A DNA stretch of 64,000 nt from Patiria miniata (lineage: Eukaryota > Echinodermata > Asteroidea > Valvatida > Asterinidae). The notes beneath the pieces were generated by a model, which saw only the letters and a list, made by a program, of their open reading frames with translations, was not told the DNA's origin and did no database searches. Position numbers and translations under genes: made by a program. The stretch lies in assembly GCF_015706575.1 (NCBI RefSeq), contig NW_024037076.1, forward strand, positions 9,024,777-9,088,776, written 5' to 3'. This document shows positions 47,234 through 58,870 of the stretch, piece by piece. Each line of letters opens with the position of its first letter. Positions within the stretch are counted from its first letter, which is position 1.

Positions 47234-48186
47234 GTTGTTTGCTGTTTGCTGTAAGCTGTTTGCCCTCCCTGTGCTGCCCCACCACTTATGTGGGTGATTT
47301 GGTCATGTTTTTTTCAGGTCCAACATGCATGACATATGTGCCCAATGTAGGTCCGTGGCCCAAGTACAGGAATTTCAATAACTGGTCTAAAAGCAGTCTA
47401 TGAGCTTTTAAACGGTCTTACTAGTTGGTCATGACGTTTGACCATTGCAATGAAGATCTAGCTAATTGTCATTCTTTTTTTAAGAGTCCCTATCCTGTTA
47501 CAATACTAGCTACAACACACACCCCCCCTCCCCCACCCCATCAGTCCCACCCATTATGCTATGCTGAGGCAACACACTTATGAGATATTTTAAAAAGTAA
47601 TTTGCCTTTTTGGTTTCTTTTTATAAAGTGAGGCAAGTTTAAAAACAAATAATTAAAGAAGGCTATATAATTATCTTTCAAATTTTTCAGGTAAAAAAAT
47701 ATAACTGGTCGTCATTGTGATTTTCAGAAATTTGTCTATCCACAAATCCTTTACAGTATAAATTTTCATTCCTAATCCTTGTAATAGTTCCAAACTTTAG
47801 AAGCGACTGACATGTATATATTGTTTGATCATTTCTGGCTTTCAATAAGCCTATTTTACTAGTCTAACACTTGTACATGTACATGTACTTTCTGCTTCCT
47901 CACTTTCAGATACGGGATTCACTAATTAGCTGATTCCTACTCATACTCATAGCAATTGACAAACATGTCGGGCTATTCTGATAGCCATGGCTAGCCCGAC
48001 ATGTTTTTTGGTGGCCCATGGATAACCAGTTAAATGTGGAGAAACTGTTGCACTTACAAGAGCATGATATGAGTCACATCATGATTGATACGTTTTACAT
48101 GTTTGGTACAACAGTTTTCAGGGCAAAGAATGTTTGGACCCACAAAAATCACCCACATAAGTGGTGGGCAGCTTACAGCAAACAGC
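47234..48186. other. foldback spacer between the two minisatellite arms
   Basis: The first ~70 bp (tgctgtaagctg, then ccaccacttatgtgggtgat) recur inverted at 48118-48186. The inverted repeat therefore extends beyond the arrays. The middle is unique, non-coding, and includes an acatgtcgggct hairpin near 47965-48004. Confidence 0.75.
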
Positions 48187-48424
48187 TTTTTCGTTCGAAC
48201 GCAGATTTTTTGCGTTCGAACGCAGATTTTTTTTGTTCGAACGCAGATTTTTTTTCGTTCGAACGCAGATTTTTTGCGTTCGAAAGCAGATTTTTTGCGT
48301 TCGAACGCAGATTTTTTGCGTTCGAACGCAGATTTTTTGCGTTCGAACGCAGATTTTTTGCGTTCGAAAGCAGATTTTTTGCGTTCGAACGCAGATTTTC
48401 TGCGTTCGAACGCAGATTTTTTTC
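48187..48424 (-). repeat. minisatellite arm 2, inverted
   Basis: About 11 units of GCGTTCGAACGCAGATTTTTT, the reverse complement of arm 1 with a CGC variant. Together with 46845-47233 it forms a foldback element of about 1.58 kb. Open frames across it are artefacts. Confidence 0.93.
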
Positions 48425-48699
48425 ATTCTTACGATGGATTTTTTCAATTTTTTTTTCACCTATGTCCCTTTAAAAGCTCCGTAGATATTGCTACAACGTG
48501 GGGCAAGTAGTTTCATTTAAAAAGAACCGCTGCATTGTTTTTAATAGAACTATTACCAAGTTGTATGTAAAAGTGTTGTATTGCAACAGCAAAATATTCA
48601 CAAGTCAAATTTAGCATCAAGTATTTCGGCTTCATCTTTTTTTGTCCTTTTGAAATCCAGTGATTAGGCCAACTTCACCTGTATCAGATTTATTTTGGT

Positions 48700-49010
48700 T
48701 GCAGAGGCTTTCTTTTTGTATAACTACTTTTATGCTTCGAAACGTCCTGTCACAGGGATCGGTCCACGCTCAGATTATATTTAATATCTACACAGCCGAC
48801 ATGCCCGACACACCCTCCAAGAGTACCTGTACGTGGACGACTGTGCCTCTACTTCTCTAATCACTCTTTCAATTCTATCACCAATCACCAAGGTTGAACA
48901 TGACCTGACCTCCTTCTGCAATTACTTCTGACTAAAAATGAGCCTCGAGAAAACGGTCTGCTCTTCAGCTTACTGACCGTTATGCCTAGAGAGAGATGAA
49001 TGTCAATCTG
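48700..49010 (+). pseudogene. non-LTR reverse transcriptase relic
   Basis: Frame-shifted plus-strand coding: FCITTFMLRNVLSQGSV, then FNIYTADMPDTPSK, then, after a shift, YLYVDDCAS (about 48824) with the catalytic Asp pair, then EHDLTSFCNYF and LEKTVCS. It is the same family as the 31-kb relic (shared QGSV block). Several stops make it inactive. Confidence 0.75.
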
Positions 49011-49109
49011 AACGGACATTTAAAGTCCCTTAATTAAGTTGCCAGCCCATCCAGCAAACTAAACCTGCCGGCTGTACCCCTCACCTTGCATCCTTGGCAA
49101 AAACGAAGA

Positions 49110-49700
49110 TATTCCTCCGATGCTTATGAGTGTGAAGTCTGTCAGTTTACGTTGGAAGGTACGGGCATTTCAAGCACTGATTGAAGAGCACAAAGCTGAT
49201 GTGATCTGCATCACCAAAGCCCACTTAGACAGCTCTTCGGAATTCTGCCATATGAACTGTTTCCTAAGGCCTTTAACAATGTTTATTGGACCGAACACTT
49301 TCTGCTATTAAACATGAGTGCTTGCCTTCCTTGTCAAGAACAGGATACCGAGTCTGAAATTATTTGGGATCTAATTTTGCTCCAAGGCTCTAGACAGGGA
49401 AACTCTTCTGTTAGGCTGTTACTATCGCTTAAATTCGCTAACCCTGCCGTCTAGCGAACAGAAACATCCTGATTCACCATTGGAAAAGATTCCGCACAGA
49501 TCTCTGAAGTGTGCCAAATATCATTTTAAGCGGTGAATACATTGCCAAATCTATCAGTTGAGGGAGGTGGGATACAGACTTCTACATCAGGCGATACCCA
49601 TCTCATTGACATGTAAATAATGCACTTCTTAATTCAGCATGTTCTGGAACCATCACATAGGCCTATCACTGAAACTACAGCTAACACCTAAGATTTGTTG
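49110..49700 (+). pseudogene. non-LTR endonuclease domain relic
   Basis: Plus-strand pieces read SVKSVSLRWKVRAFQALI then ADVICITKAHLDSS, the N-terminal part of an apurinic-type endonuclease (usual ITETWLD block). Further on come LLGCYYRLNS and broken downstream segments. In an intact element this domain precedes reverse transcriptase, but here it follows one, so these are two insertions or a rearranged copy. Confidence 0.6.
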
Positions 49701-49734
49701 TTCAGTTCCATTCCAAGCAGTATTGTTCAAGTTA

Positions 49735-50110
49735 AGTTCTACACCCGAGGCGCCATTCTCGCAACAGGACCACTGCTAACGCGACTAAGCAGCGCCGTGG
49801 CATCTCTGTCACCATCCCTACCTGCATGATGTCGCGGATAAATATCAAATGTATCCTGGGCGATTACCGCATCCCAGTGTGCTTCAAACCAGCCGACACT
49901 CTCTGACAGAGACTGGTGCATCCCAAAGACAAGAGCACCAGACCGAAACAGAGCAACATTGTTTACGGCAAATGTGAAATGTTGAGAAGGAACCTGAAGC
50001 ATTGCTCCAAATCGGCAAAAATATCAGCGTGTGATACTCGATCTTGTGCCTCAAATCCTGAGTATGCATCAACTGTATGTGATCGTTCGAGGCAACATCT
50101 TTAAAAAAAA
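49735..50110 (+). pseudogene. Penelope-like element relic, GIY-YIG linker region
   Basis: With frame shifts the plus strand gives RGISVTIP, an ILGDYRIPVCFKPADTL stretch, then LVHPKDKS..RPKQSNIVY and YGKCE. FKP..TL followed by HPKDK and QSN(I/V)VY is the linker into the GIY-YIG nuclease of Penelope-like elements and related animal retroelements. The nuclease core itself is degraded. No full-length element is present. Confidence 0.55.
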
Positions 50111-50170
50111 TCAGCTTGAAATGGTCAAGAGTCGTGCTGCCTGAGCATGCATTGCTTACAATTATACTAA

Positions 50171-51289
50171 AGGAATGCAATTTGATTAATAGCAGTGCAA
50201 CAACTGACCTTTATGGTACTTTGTACGCTTTAACATATGTATTTTTGTCTTGGGGGAATTCCACGCCATTGGAATTACACGCCATTATGCCTGTGGGTTA
50301 CGTAGACCTAAATTCATACTTTATTAATCCAGTTGAGTCATATTTATCGATTCACATTATGGTAAAGGTTTTAAAAACCAAATTTCATATCAAAAAAGTT
50401 AATTTGGAGGTCTGAAAACAGATATTTTTGGATGACTTACCTTTAGACGATGCGACAGCTCGACCAACAACTCACTTATAAAAAAGGTGTGTGAATAGTC
50501 AATCACGTGAGAAGAAAAAGTGCGCGCGCCCTCATTCGTTTTGTCAATTGGCGTAAATAACTTTATGACCAGGGGAGATGGGCCATTAAATTGTCCCCGC
50601 CATATTCGTTACGTGAAATAAAAATCTTTTAACTTTCCAGTATTCAAAATGAATTGAAATAGTTCTGAAACTTTAAAATACACCGTTTTAATGTAAAGTT
50701 AAGAGACGTAAAGCAAGCGTGCAAGTTTGCATCAACAGCGCCCCCTTTACTGTCATGTGGTGTCCAGCCCTGCCGCCCCCCGCCCGCTTTCTATAAGGCA
50801 TGAAACTTTATACAGAATGTTTAGTGTGAGACATATATTTCCTGATATGGAGGCAGCGCAAACTTCCCCATTGAGAGGCGTGGCAGCCATTTTGCAAAAT
50901 GGGGGGATATTACTCATTGTGACCATTACCACCTTTATAATTTTCGTTTGTGGTGGCCATTTTTGCATAATGTTTGCTAGCCGATGACCTAATCGGGTAG
51001 CATACGTCTTACGCACGGAGGCACTTTACCAATGTTTTGCCCGTGTTTTTGTTAAAATGCTATTCGGGGAATGAGTTGTTCCAGTTCAACCATAGACATC
51101 TAACGAAAACCTATACCCGCCTATTTTATTACATTGTTTAATTCTGGATGCAAAACGCTGTCACATGACCGCCATGTTACGCCAACACTATTGGATATCC
51201 TACATTGTGCGTTAACTTAATGGTCTGGAAATAAATACATGCTCATGTCAGGTCTAGGGGTTTAAAGAATGTCTGCTTCACCATTACGA
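50171..51289. other. non-coding, nothing recognised
   Basis: A small AATGGC/GCCATT-rich stretch near 50880-50960. No exon supported. Confidence 0.4.
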
Positions 51290-53470
51290 TTGTCTTGTAG
51301 TTGGGCTGGTAAGGTCAAATATCTGATACTATTGTGCACCTTTTGACTAAAGCATAAAACTTCGCATGTTTGTTCTCCGTAAAATGTTCAGATGTAGAGG
51401 CATTTCATATATGACCTCTGGTGATATTTGAAAGGTCAGTTACATTTATATACTCTACTTATAACAACTGTTCTTGGGAACACCACTTTCATATGACCCA
51501 AGTCCATGTCATAGGTCTTCAGGCCATGATGAAAATAATGATCAGATGTAGAAAAAATCGTATTCGACCTCTTTTGACTTTACAGAGGTCAATGACCTTT
51601 GTATACCGTATTTATCGTTATTTATATGATTAACTCTTCAAACCCCAACTTTTTCAAGACAAGCCTAACTATTAGGTGCTCCAGCTATGAAAGAGGTGCC
51701 CTTCAAGAATTGAACAAAATTTGTATGCCCTTTTTATAGATATTTATAAGATTTACTATTCAAAAGCCAACTTTTTCATGACTCGGGTCTAAAAGTTGGC
51801 TCTTCGTGCCATGAAAAGACTTTTCAGATGTGGGAACATCATATCTGAACTTTGGTATCCTTGGGGAGGACAATAAATGTGTATACCTTATTTGTGACTA
51901 TTTATCATGTTCATTCGTCAAACGCCAATTGTTTGTGCCCCAGCTGAGTGCAAAAGAAAGGTATTGCACCTATTATTGTATGGTCATTTTATGAATTCCA
52001 ACCACACACAAACAACTGGAGTGACATTTGACCTCCATTTCCCTGTTAGTATTGGTAGACGCAACATGCTGCGACTTGAATAGAAGACTTTGAGACTTTC
52101 TGTACAATGGAATATGTACAAGAGTCTAACAGTATTCACCCTTGTGTACTTATTACACTCTGTTGTATGTAGATGGACTTGAATAACCACATTTTAACCT
52201 TTTTACCAAGCCCACTGGTCACTGTTAGAGTATGATGCATGTCCAATGTACCACGTATTATTCTGTATCGCCTGTGTCCGCCCTTAAAAAGGGAAATGGA
52301 GATCAGAGGTCATGAAAGAATTGTTTTTGGGGTATAAATTCATGACATGCTGTGGAATATTAGTAAAAATACACTTCGTTTGCACTACAGGGAGTATACA
52401 AGAGGAAACCCAAATGTAAATATAAAATAATGACAAAATCTAATACATATTTTCAAATGCGATAAAGATCATGTGAAACGCCAATGTGTCCTCTTTCCAA
52501 TGATGCCTTGATTTGATTTTGTGTCTGTGGCCACGGATGACTTAATATTCGTTGTTATTCTGTCAAGGGTCAAAACCTGTACTGGTTAACAGTACCTGGC
52601 GGAGCTTGATGGCTGGTTTCTTACGCAAGGTTGACATGGACTAGACATCGTGCAGACCTTTGTGTGGAAAGAGGTGGTGGCCACGTTAAAGGCATTGGGT
52701 GTGGGGGGTTAACTTCAACAATGAGAGTGTTTAAATCACTGTGTCGAAATTGGATATATTGGTTTGAAGAAAATGATTATTCTTTCTTTAAATTAAGCCG
52801 ATCAACATGCCCAGAGTACTAGTTACCCTTTTGCACGAACTTGGCACAGTGCAGGTTTTGACCCTTGACAGATAAACTACGAATGCTCGGTCATCCGTGG
52901 CCACAGACATATAACTGAGGTATCATTGGAAGAGGTCACATTGGTGTTTCACGTGATCTTTAACTTTATTATTTATGTGAAAATATTTATTAGATATTTT
53001 ATAATTTACATTTACATCTGGGTTTCCTTTTTTTTTGCTGATCCAGCCTGTATTAAGACTTGAGTCATAAAAGTGGTCTTTGAAAGATTAAATAATAAAC
53101 ATAATTAGCGGCAAATAGGGTTTACGAAGTAAATTCATTTACCTCTTAAAGTTCACCAGTGATCAGATATGAATGTTCACACATCTGAAATTCATATATC
53201 ATTGCAAGAAGACCAACATTTCGGAAAAAGGGGTTTTGAATAGTAATGTATTTTATAAATATCTATAAATAGGCATACAGAGTTCATTGACCTCTTAAGG
53301 GTCATTAGGGGTATAATATGAAATACCTGTACATCTGAAAATTTTCTTCATGGGATGAAGAACCAAGTATTCAAGGTTCCATGCCTTAGTTACAAATTTC
53401 ACAATTCTGTCACTCAACTGCCACACTATTGGAACAGATAGTCTTTGTGTTATTGCAAACTACATTTAAC
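51290..53470. mobile_element. large imperfect inverted repeat with internal tandem units
   Basis: The left arm (about 51290-52610) and right arm (about 52835-53470) are inverted copies. Examples are gtctgtggccacggatgac at 52520 against gtcatccgtggccacagac at 52890, and ttttgaatagtaa with tataaatatctataaa.agg at 53230 against its complement at 51730. The outer arms are made of diverged units of about 125-155 bp with GGTCA motifs. The left arm has about 430 extra bp (51960-52390). The centre (52610-52835) is unique and non-coding. Likely a foldback or long-TIR element. Confidence 0.75.
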
Positions 53471-56400
53471 AGTAAAGGTCACCACCGAGGGACACTATAC
53501 ATGTAACTAGTTTTTGAGTAAAATAATAGTTTCTGTGATTTGGTCCTCATAATTAGATTTGTTCGTTGGAAATGTGTTAATTAATTAAAAAAGCAAAAGT
53601 GATGCACAATTGTTATTGTAAAGCAGATTATTTCCGACACTGAAGCGGAATCATATACCCTTTGAATAGCGAGCCGCCTTGCAACGTTTCACCTTAAATG
53701 GCAATACAAAATTGCACAGTTGCAAACTTAGAAACATGACCAAAATTATTGTGAAAGGAGTATTTTAAAAACGTTCCCGTCGTCATCGTTGTTGTCATAA
53801 TCAGTGTCGTCATCAACATAGCACTGGTTTCTGCCCTCAAAACTCTTCAAAATGAAACGCCCGTTCAGACCGATTCTCAAATTCAGACGAAAATGAATGA
53901 CTGATTTTCAGAAGTGAATGAAAATTTTAGGAAATTGGCCTGGAAAACGTATATTAAAAGTGTGTAAAGGCCTACAAAAACAAACAAGCAAATTTATTTG
54001 TTATAGGACATAATAATCGGAAAAGAAAATCGAAATTTTGAAAAAGCAAGTCGTATACCAATTATAAAAAAAATGTCGTGAACATTTCAAGCTTGACGAT
54101 GCAGTATTACGATGATCTCTCCCAAAAATTAGATGCTGCGTTGATGGATTTTTTTCTTTCTTTTACCGATATTCTTAGCGCCGGTTTTACCCACCTCAGG
54201 GCAGTGGCGTAGGGTGTGTGTGTGTGGGGGGGGGGGGGGGGGGGGTGCACAGCCAGGGGCTGATCCAGGAATTTTCGAAGGGGGGGGGTTCATCGTCAAT
54301 CTCCGAACTAGTCTTCAACTCCCAAAATCCATAGGTGGGGGATAGGGGCTCGTACTATACGTTCAATGGGGGCGCTGTTAAAATCTGTCGATTATTAAGG
54401 TTCACCTAAACTAAATTATATTTACCTTAACAAAAGAGGGCGCTATTTACTATTCACTATCATACCACAGGCGCTGCAGCCTGGCAAGAAACACGCCGCG
54501 ACTTTGAGATTTACTGTTTGTCTTTGAGTGTGTACATCTGGTTATAAGGCCTTTTCCTTTTCACGCTTTTCTCGGATGCTAATTAAAACACACAATGATC
54601 TTTGTTTCGTATTGTATGCACTTTTTTTGTAATCTATTTTATTACGGATTTATCTACCATCTTCTGATATTCAAACTGAATTCGGCATTTTTTTTTCAAT
54701 ACTCAAAACAAAGACATACACAAGTTCATCTTTTTCAACACAAATTTGTACAAAAACGTATGCACTTTCACGCCTGAAATATTCGTTTCTTTCAAAATAA
54801 TACAAACATTTTTGAGCAACTATTTAACTCAACTTCTATGGACCCCAAAATGGCTGTATATGTACAGCGTATTACGTATACATTTTGTACCTTCACGATG
54901 ATCCTAATTCATCATAGAAAATACGAAATAATTTGCCGTTTATTTTCAATTTATTTTCAATTTTCACAACAATAAATGTATTTCTTTCTTTCTTTTATTT
55001 ACTAAAGACTGATTCTTCTGACCGCAAATGATCTATCTAGTATCAATGTCGCCGCCGAGACTAAATTACTTCAACCGGCCCGGATACGGTTTTTTTCAGT
55101 CCAACTTTGATACGTAGGCCGTAATTTACAAACGTTATCGATACGATTTCTGTTAGTTTTATACACACCAACTTTTAGTATTTTGTAAAAAGTATTGAAC
55201 TCAATATCATGTTTGTAACATAATTCATTGCAATCAACACAAAAAAGTCATGATACGTCATCATACAATTTACATGAATTTGTGACTTTTTAAGTTGATC
55301 ATGCCGTATCTCACAAACTCAATTGACAGATATTTGCACAAAAATTATGTGAATTGAAATGTTTTTGGCGTCATGTGCATGACGTCATCGACAATGCAAA
55401 ATCATGAAATACATATTTTTTTTTAGAAAAGGTCATGTTGTTGCCACAGAGCCCAGACTCCCTGTCTAACGTCTGATAATATCAAAGCATGCAGATTTAT
55501 GCGATCTGGTGCCTCGGCCAATCGGAGTCGATTTTCCTAAATCGTTACTTCGATTCATTCCCCAATCAGGACTAAATTGTGTGATTGGTCAATTCCAATG
55601 CAGTGTTTTGTAACACAACAACAGCCGCGCGCGTACCGCGTAACATAATACAGAGCGCGTGACACAGCCTTTGTTGCTGTGTCTAGGTTTGTCGCAAGAA
55701 CGGGTAAATAACCGACGACCCGATACAGAAAGCGCCCGCCGATCGGTCAAAATCTAGAGGTCAAAATGCGGTTGATTGCATACTTAATCAGCAAATTTGC
55801 TCAATGGTCTATTACATAGACTACTATAATTGTGGGAAGCTTGAAAATATTATCAATATGCAACATCCCAAGTGGCGTCACAATGACATCAACAGTTTAT
55901 GTTGCATTACATTGAACTTTTTAATATTTAATTTAACTCACAAATTTGACACCGTCTTTGCTCAGATCAACTCCAAGCTTTTGAGCAAACGAAAACAAAC
56001 TGTCTTGTAGCCGAGTCCCAAATGGAAATACATCTTGATTCATTGCTTATCTGCGTAAGAAAACTAATTACTACCACCATTATTTATATTAAAGGAAGTG
56101 CATAATTGTTAACGCCAGAATATGCCCATGAAAATGTTAACGTTTATAGCCGATGAGTAAAGACAAAAACATGTAAAATTGAGTTAATGATACATAAACA
56201 GGTTTGGTTAATATTACTAAAAACAAAACAGACTCATCATGTGTACTGCATTTAAGTACTAAATACTTAAATCATTAACTCGTAGATGCAGCGTGAAGTA
56301 TTTACGTCATAAAAACACAACAAAGCTAAGTAAAGCTGATACCGATAAAAGAGTCATTAATTATACGTAACATTTGATTAGCAAGTTTGAGTAATAAACA

Positions 56401-56981
56401 CGTAAATCACAAAGAGTGGGTATAACTTAAATTTTTTAAGTCTTCAATGATAAACTTAATGTTCAATAAAATTGTTTTAATTATTAAGTTGTATGTATTT
56501 GGCATTACACTGCTTTTCGTGCGAACAAAATGTAGTTTTTCGGGGGGGGGGGTTATACTAACTACGATGAGTTCTGTGTTTTATGGAGATTATATTAAAT
56601 GGCATTGCGCGGCCATCGTATCCCTGTTGTAAATAAGGCACTTCAGTGAATGCGCGCGGAGTCTTGTCTTGAGAACAGTGAGTAAATGCAAACAGTGCGC
56701 ACGTTCTTCCACTAGTGCTGTCGATATTGAATATAAAAATTCAACTTGAAACTTTGTTATAATGTGCGCAGAGATTATGTTTTGATACGTGAGAATACCC
56801 TGATGTTATGTAGCAACACTACAATTTGGTAAATGTAACAAAGAGCAGATAATTCCATTCTTGTATTAATTGCTAGATCCCAATTGTATATGAAGTTACC
56901 ATTACTTGTTTTAATTCACACTTACTTGGAAACTGAGGTGGCAATGACAAAATTATTACAAGTTGAAATGACGTTATCGAA
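53471..56981. other. non-coding, about 3.5 kb
   Basis: AT-rich. At 54196-54390 a GT run, a long G run (about 54228-54245) and the phrase ggggctgatccagga look like MITE debris. CpG-rich patch at 55620-55740. No splice-bounded exon recognised. Confidence 0.4.
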
Positions 56982-57401
56982 TAAAAGGGAACGTACAACA
57001 TTTGCCTTTGCTGCAATTTTCAAAACTTAATAGATGTTGAGGATTAGAATATTATAGCAAATATTGTTAAACTTACTTGTTTGGACTTGTAGATGCTGGG
57101 GCAATTGATACACTTTAGGAAATTGTAAGGTATAGAGAATCAGTCTAGAAGGCTTTCATCCCTTCACAGATGTGTAATCAATTGCAAAGAATAGACGGAA
57201 TAACCTAATATGAAAAACAGCCAGGCTTTTCTTCAACGCTGGTCCGCCGACCAGCATTGGAAAAATACATTTTCTTTAAAAGCTTTAAACGCTTTTACAG
57301 AATGCTTCAGACTGTCATTTCCTAACAATCCAGTAAGGTATTTCGTGATGATTTGACCATTGCATTTGTTGAAGTTTGCAAATGTTGTATCTTCCCTTTA
57401 A
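56982..57401 (+). mobile_element. MITE family with TTAAAGGGAA ends, copy 2
   Basis: Shorter direct copy of 46018-46560. The right end TTCCCTTTAA is kept and the left end is slightly eroded. The central palindrome is mutated to CTGGTCCGCCGACCAG. It ends about 20 bp from the caspase poly(A) signal. Confidence 0.75.
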
Positions 57402-57421
57402 GGCAACAGTGTTGCCTCCGT

Positions 57422-57427
57422 TTTATT
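57422..57427 (-). terminator. candidate poly(A) signal of the caspase gene
   Basis: AATAAA on the minus strand, about 165 nt after the TAA at 57593-57595, the first exact hexamer downstream. Confidence 0.5.
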
Positions 57428-57592
57428 GAGTGGATCGAAATAATTTTTTAGAGTAGATGTTTACAAGTCAAGAAATTTTAACCGGATAAATTTCCGCCGT
57501 AAAATATTGAATGTTTCAATGAAGCTAATTCAGTTTCCGATTTAGTTAACTTCCAATGCAGTTGAACTTCAGATTACAACCAATGATTTAAT

Positions 57593-57727
57593 TTATGGAT
57601 AATTGGGGAAGAAGTAGAAAGCTTTGAGCATGGTCTTGACGCACTGCGGCGTTTGCTTGACGTAAACATTACGTTGTAATTCCTGGTCGTACAGCAGGCC
57701 TGTCATGCTGTCTACTTTACGGGTTAC
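57593..57727 (-). CDS. caspase, last exon (end of small subunit)
   Basis: Minus-strand exon of 45 codons including TAA. The acceptor (ttttgctgctgcctag) delivers phase 0, exactly as the preceding exon leaves it. It reads VTRKVDSMTGLLYDQ, then ELQRNVYVKQTPQCVKT, then MLKAFYFFPNYP. Caspase small subunits end the same way: V.R.V helix, a KQ.P.. strand, then a ..ML.K..YF strand. Length and order fit the family. Confidence 0.88.
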   Translation of the reverse strand, partial: VTRKVDSMTGLLYDQELQRNVYVKQTPQCVKTMLKAFYFFPNYP

Positions 57728-58236
57728 CTAGGCAGCAGCAAAATGAGGGAAATCGTAAAGAAAATGCAGGTGTTATTAAAGTATGATTAAAAAACATAGA
57801 TGATTTTCCACCGTTTTGTTCCATATCTCATCTTTCTGTGTTATCTTTCCTCGAGATGGAAACTAGCGACTCCAATGACTTGATGAACTGATGGCGTCAA
57901 CAACTTTAAATTAGAGGCTACGGACATAATGAGGCACTGTAGCGATACAAATTTGGTTATAAACTAGAAATATCAAGTTGATTGAAGAAATTTGGCAACT
58001 TCTCATCGTTGTAAAAATATGTAATTTTTAATTATGGCGACATGTAAACTCGTTCGCTCAGAAATGTGACTTATTGCATGGTCTCATATTTGCAAATAGA
58101 GACTTCTTAAAGGCGTCAATCGAAAGAAGGGAACAATTCTGGTGCAATCGTTCCCGGGTGGCTAAGACTATAATTTTGTTGTCGCACCTGAGTCCCACTC
58201 CTTATCATGCATCCATTCTAGAGCACAACTTCTCAC

Positions 58237-58346
58237 CTCATTCATCAGTGTATCTAGATTGTCCAGATGGGCTCGAGCGAAGAAGACCTCACATAAAGCT
58301 TGAACGAAGAAAGAACCAATGACCTCATTTCCCAGAGCAAGATAAC
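58237..58346 (-). CDS. caspase, small-subunit exon with altered S1 pocket
   Basis: Minus-strand exon of 110 nt, acceptor ttattcacag, donor GAG|GTGAGA, joining in frame on both sides. It reads GYLALGNEVIGSFFVQALCE then VFFARAHLDNLDTLMNE. This is the p10 block G-Y-x-S-W-R-N....GSWFIQ.LC of caspases. Here the SWR is ALG: the Trp and the Arg that binds the substrate P1 aspartate (Arg207 in human caspase-3) are Leu and Gly. GS.F.Q.LC and the following helix are normal. Confidence 0.88.
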
Positions 58347-58705
58347 CTGTGAATAAACACATAGGACTCGTAGACCTAAGCTGGTATTTGAGCATTGTAT
58401 TTTCAATCAAGAAAACTATAGTAATGGTCTTATGAGAAGTTTATGAATTTATAACATTTTGGTAAAAAAAAAATTGTGGTGCTGTCGATCAGGTACACAT
58501 GAGAAGGCTAGTTATATTAAAAGGCTAAAAAGATAACGATTGATAATAAGGAAAAATCTAAAGAAATATCGATGTGATTTGTTTTTCAATTTTCTTTCCA
58601 ATGCGTGGAGATGTCATTTGACACTCATGGTAACAATTATATTTTACATTTTTCATTGCACAATTTAATACAAATATGAGTTAGTAATCAGTACTGAGTA
58701 CGAAC

Positions 58706-58870
58706 CATCAGTTGTTGCATAAGCGAAGTGTACATCCGCGGGGTTCCCAATATCTGCAATGAAGGTGGCTAGTTCTTCCGGGACTAACTCTTCAAGAGGG
58801 TGGTTAGATTCTTGGGCACCGGACGCAGTGTTAGGCCCGTCATGACTTACAGGTAGTGTGGTAACAAATC
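58706..58870 (-). CDS. caspase, inter-subunit linker and start of small subunit
   Basis: Minus-strand exon of 165 nt. Its acceptor (ctgaaaattag) adds GA to the A left by the previous exon, giving Arg, then FVTTLPVSHDGPN, an acidic Ser/Glu-rich stretch (QESNHPLEELVPEEL), and DIGNPADVHFAYATTDG. DV.FAYATT.G matches the conserved D.L.AY.T.PG strand of caspases. Asp in VSHD|G is a plausible activation cleavage site. The donor is GTTCGT, a weaker GT, but the frame across the junction is right. 58347-58705 is intron. Confidence 0.85.

Noticed and set aside
46784..48510. Open frames of 107-188 codons on both strands with RSNEKNL or FERRFF repeats
   Set aside because: The 21-bp unit keeps all frames open. 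There is no start context, domain or codon bias.
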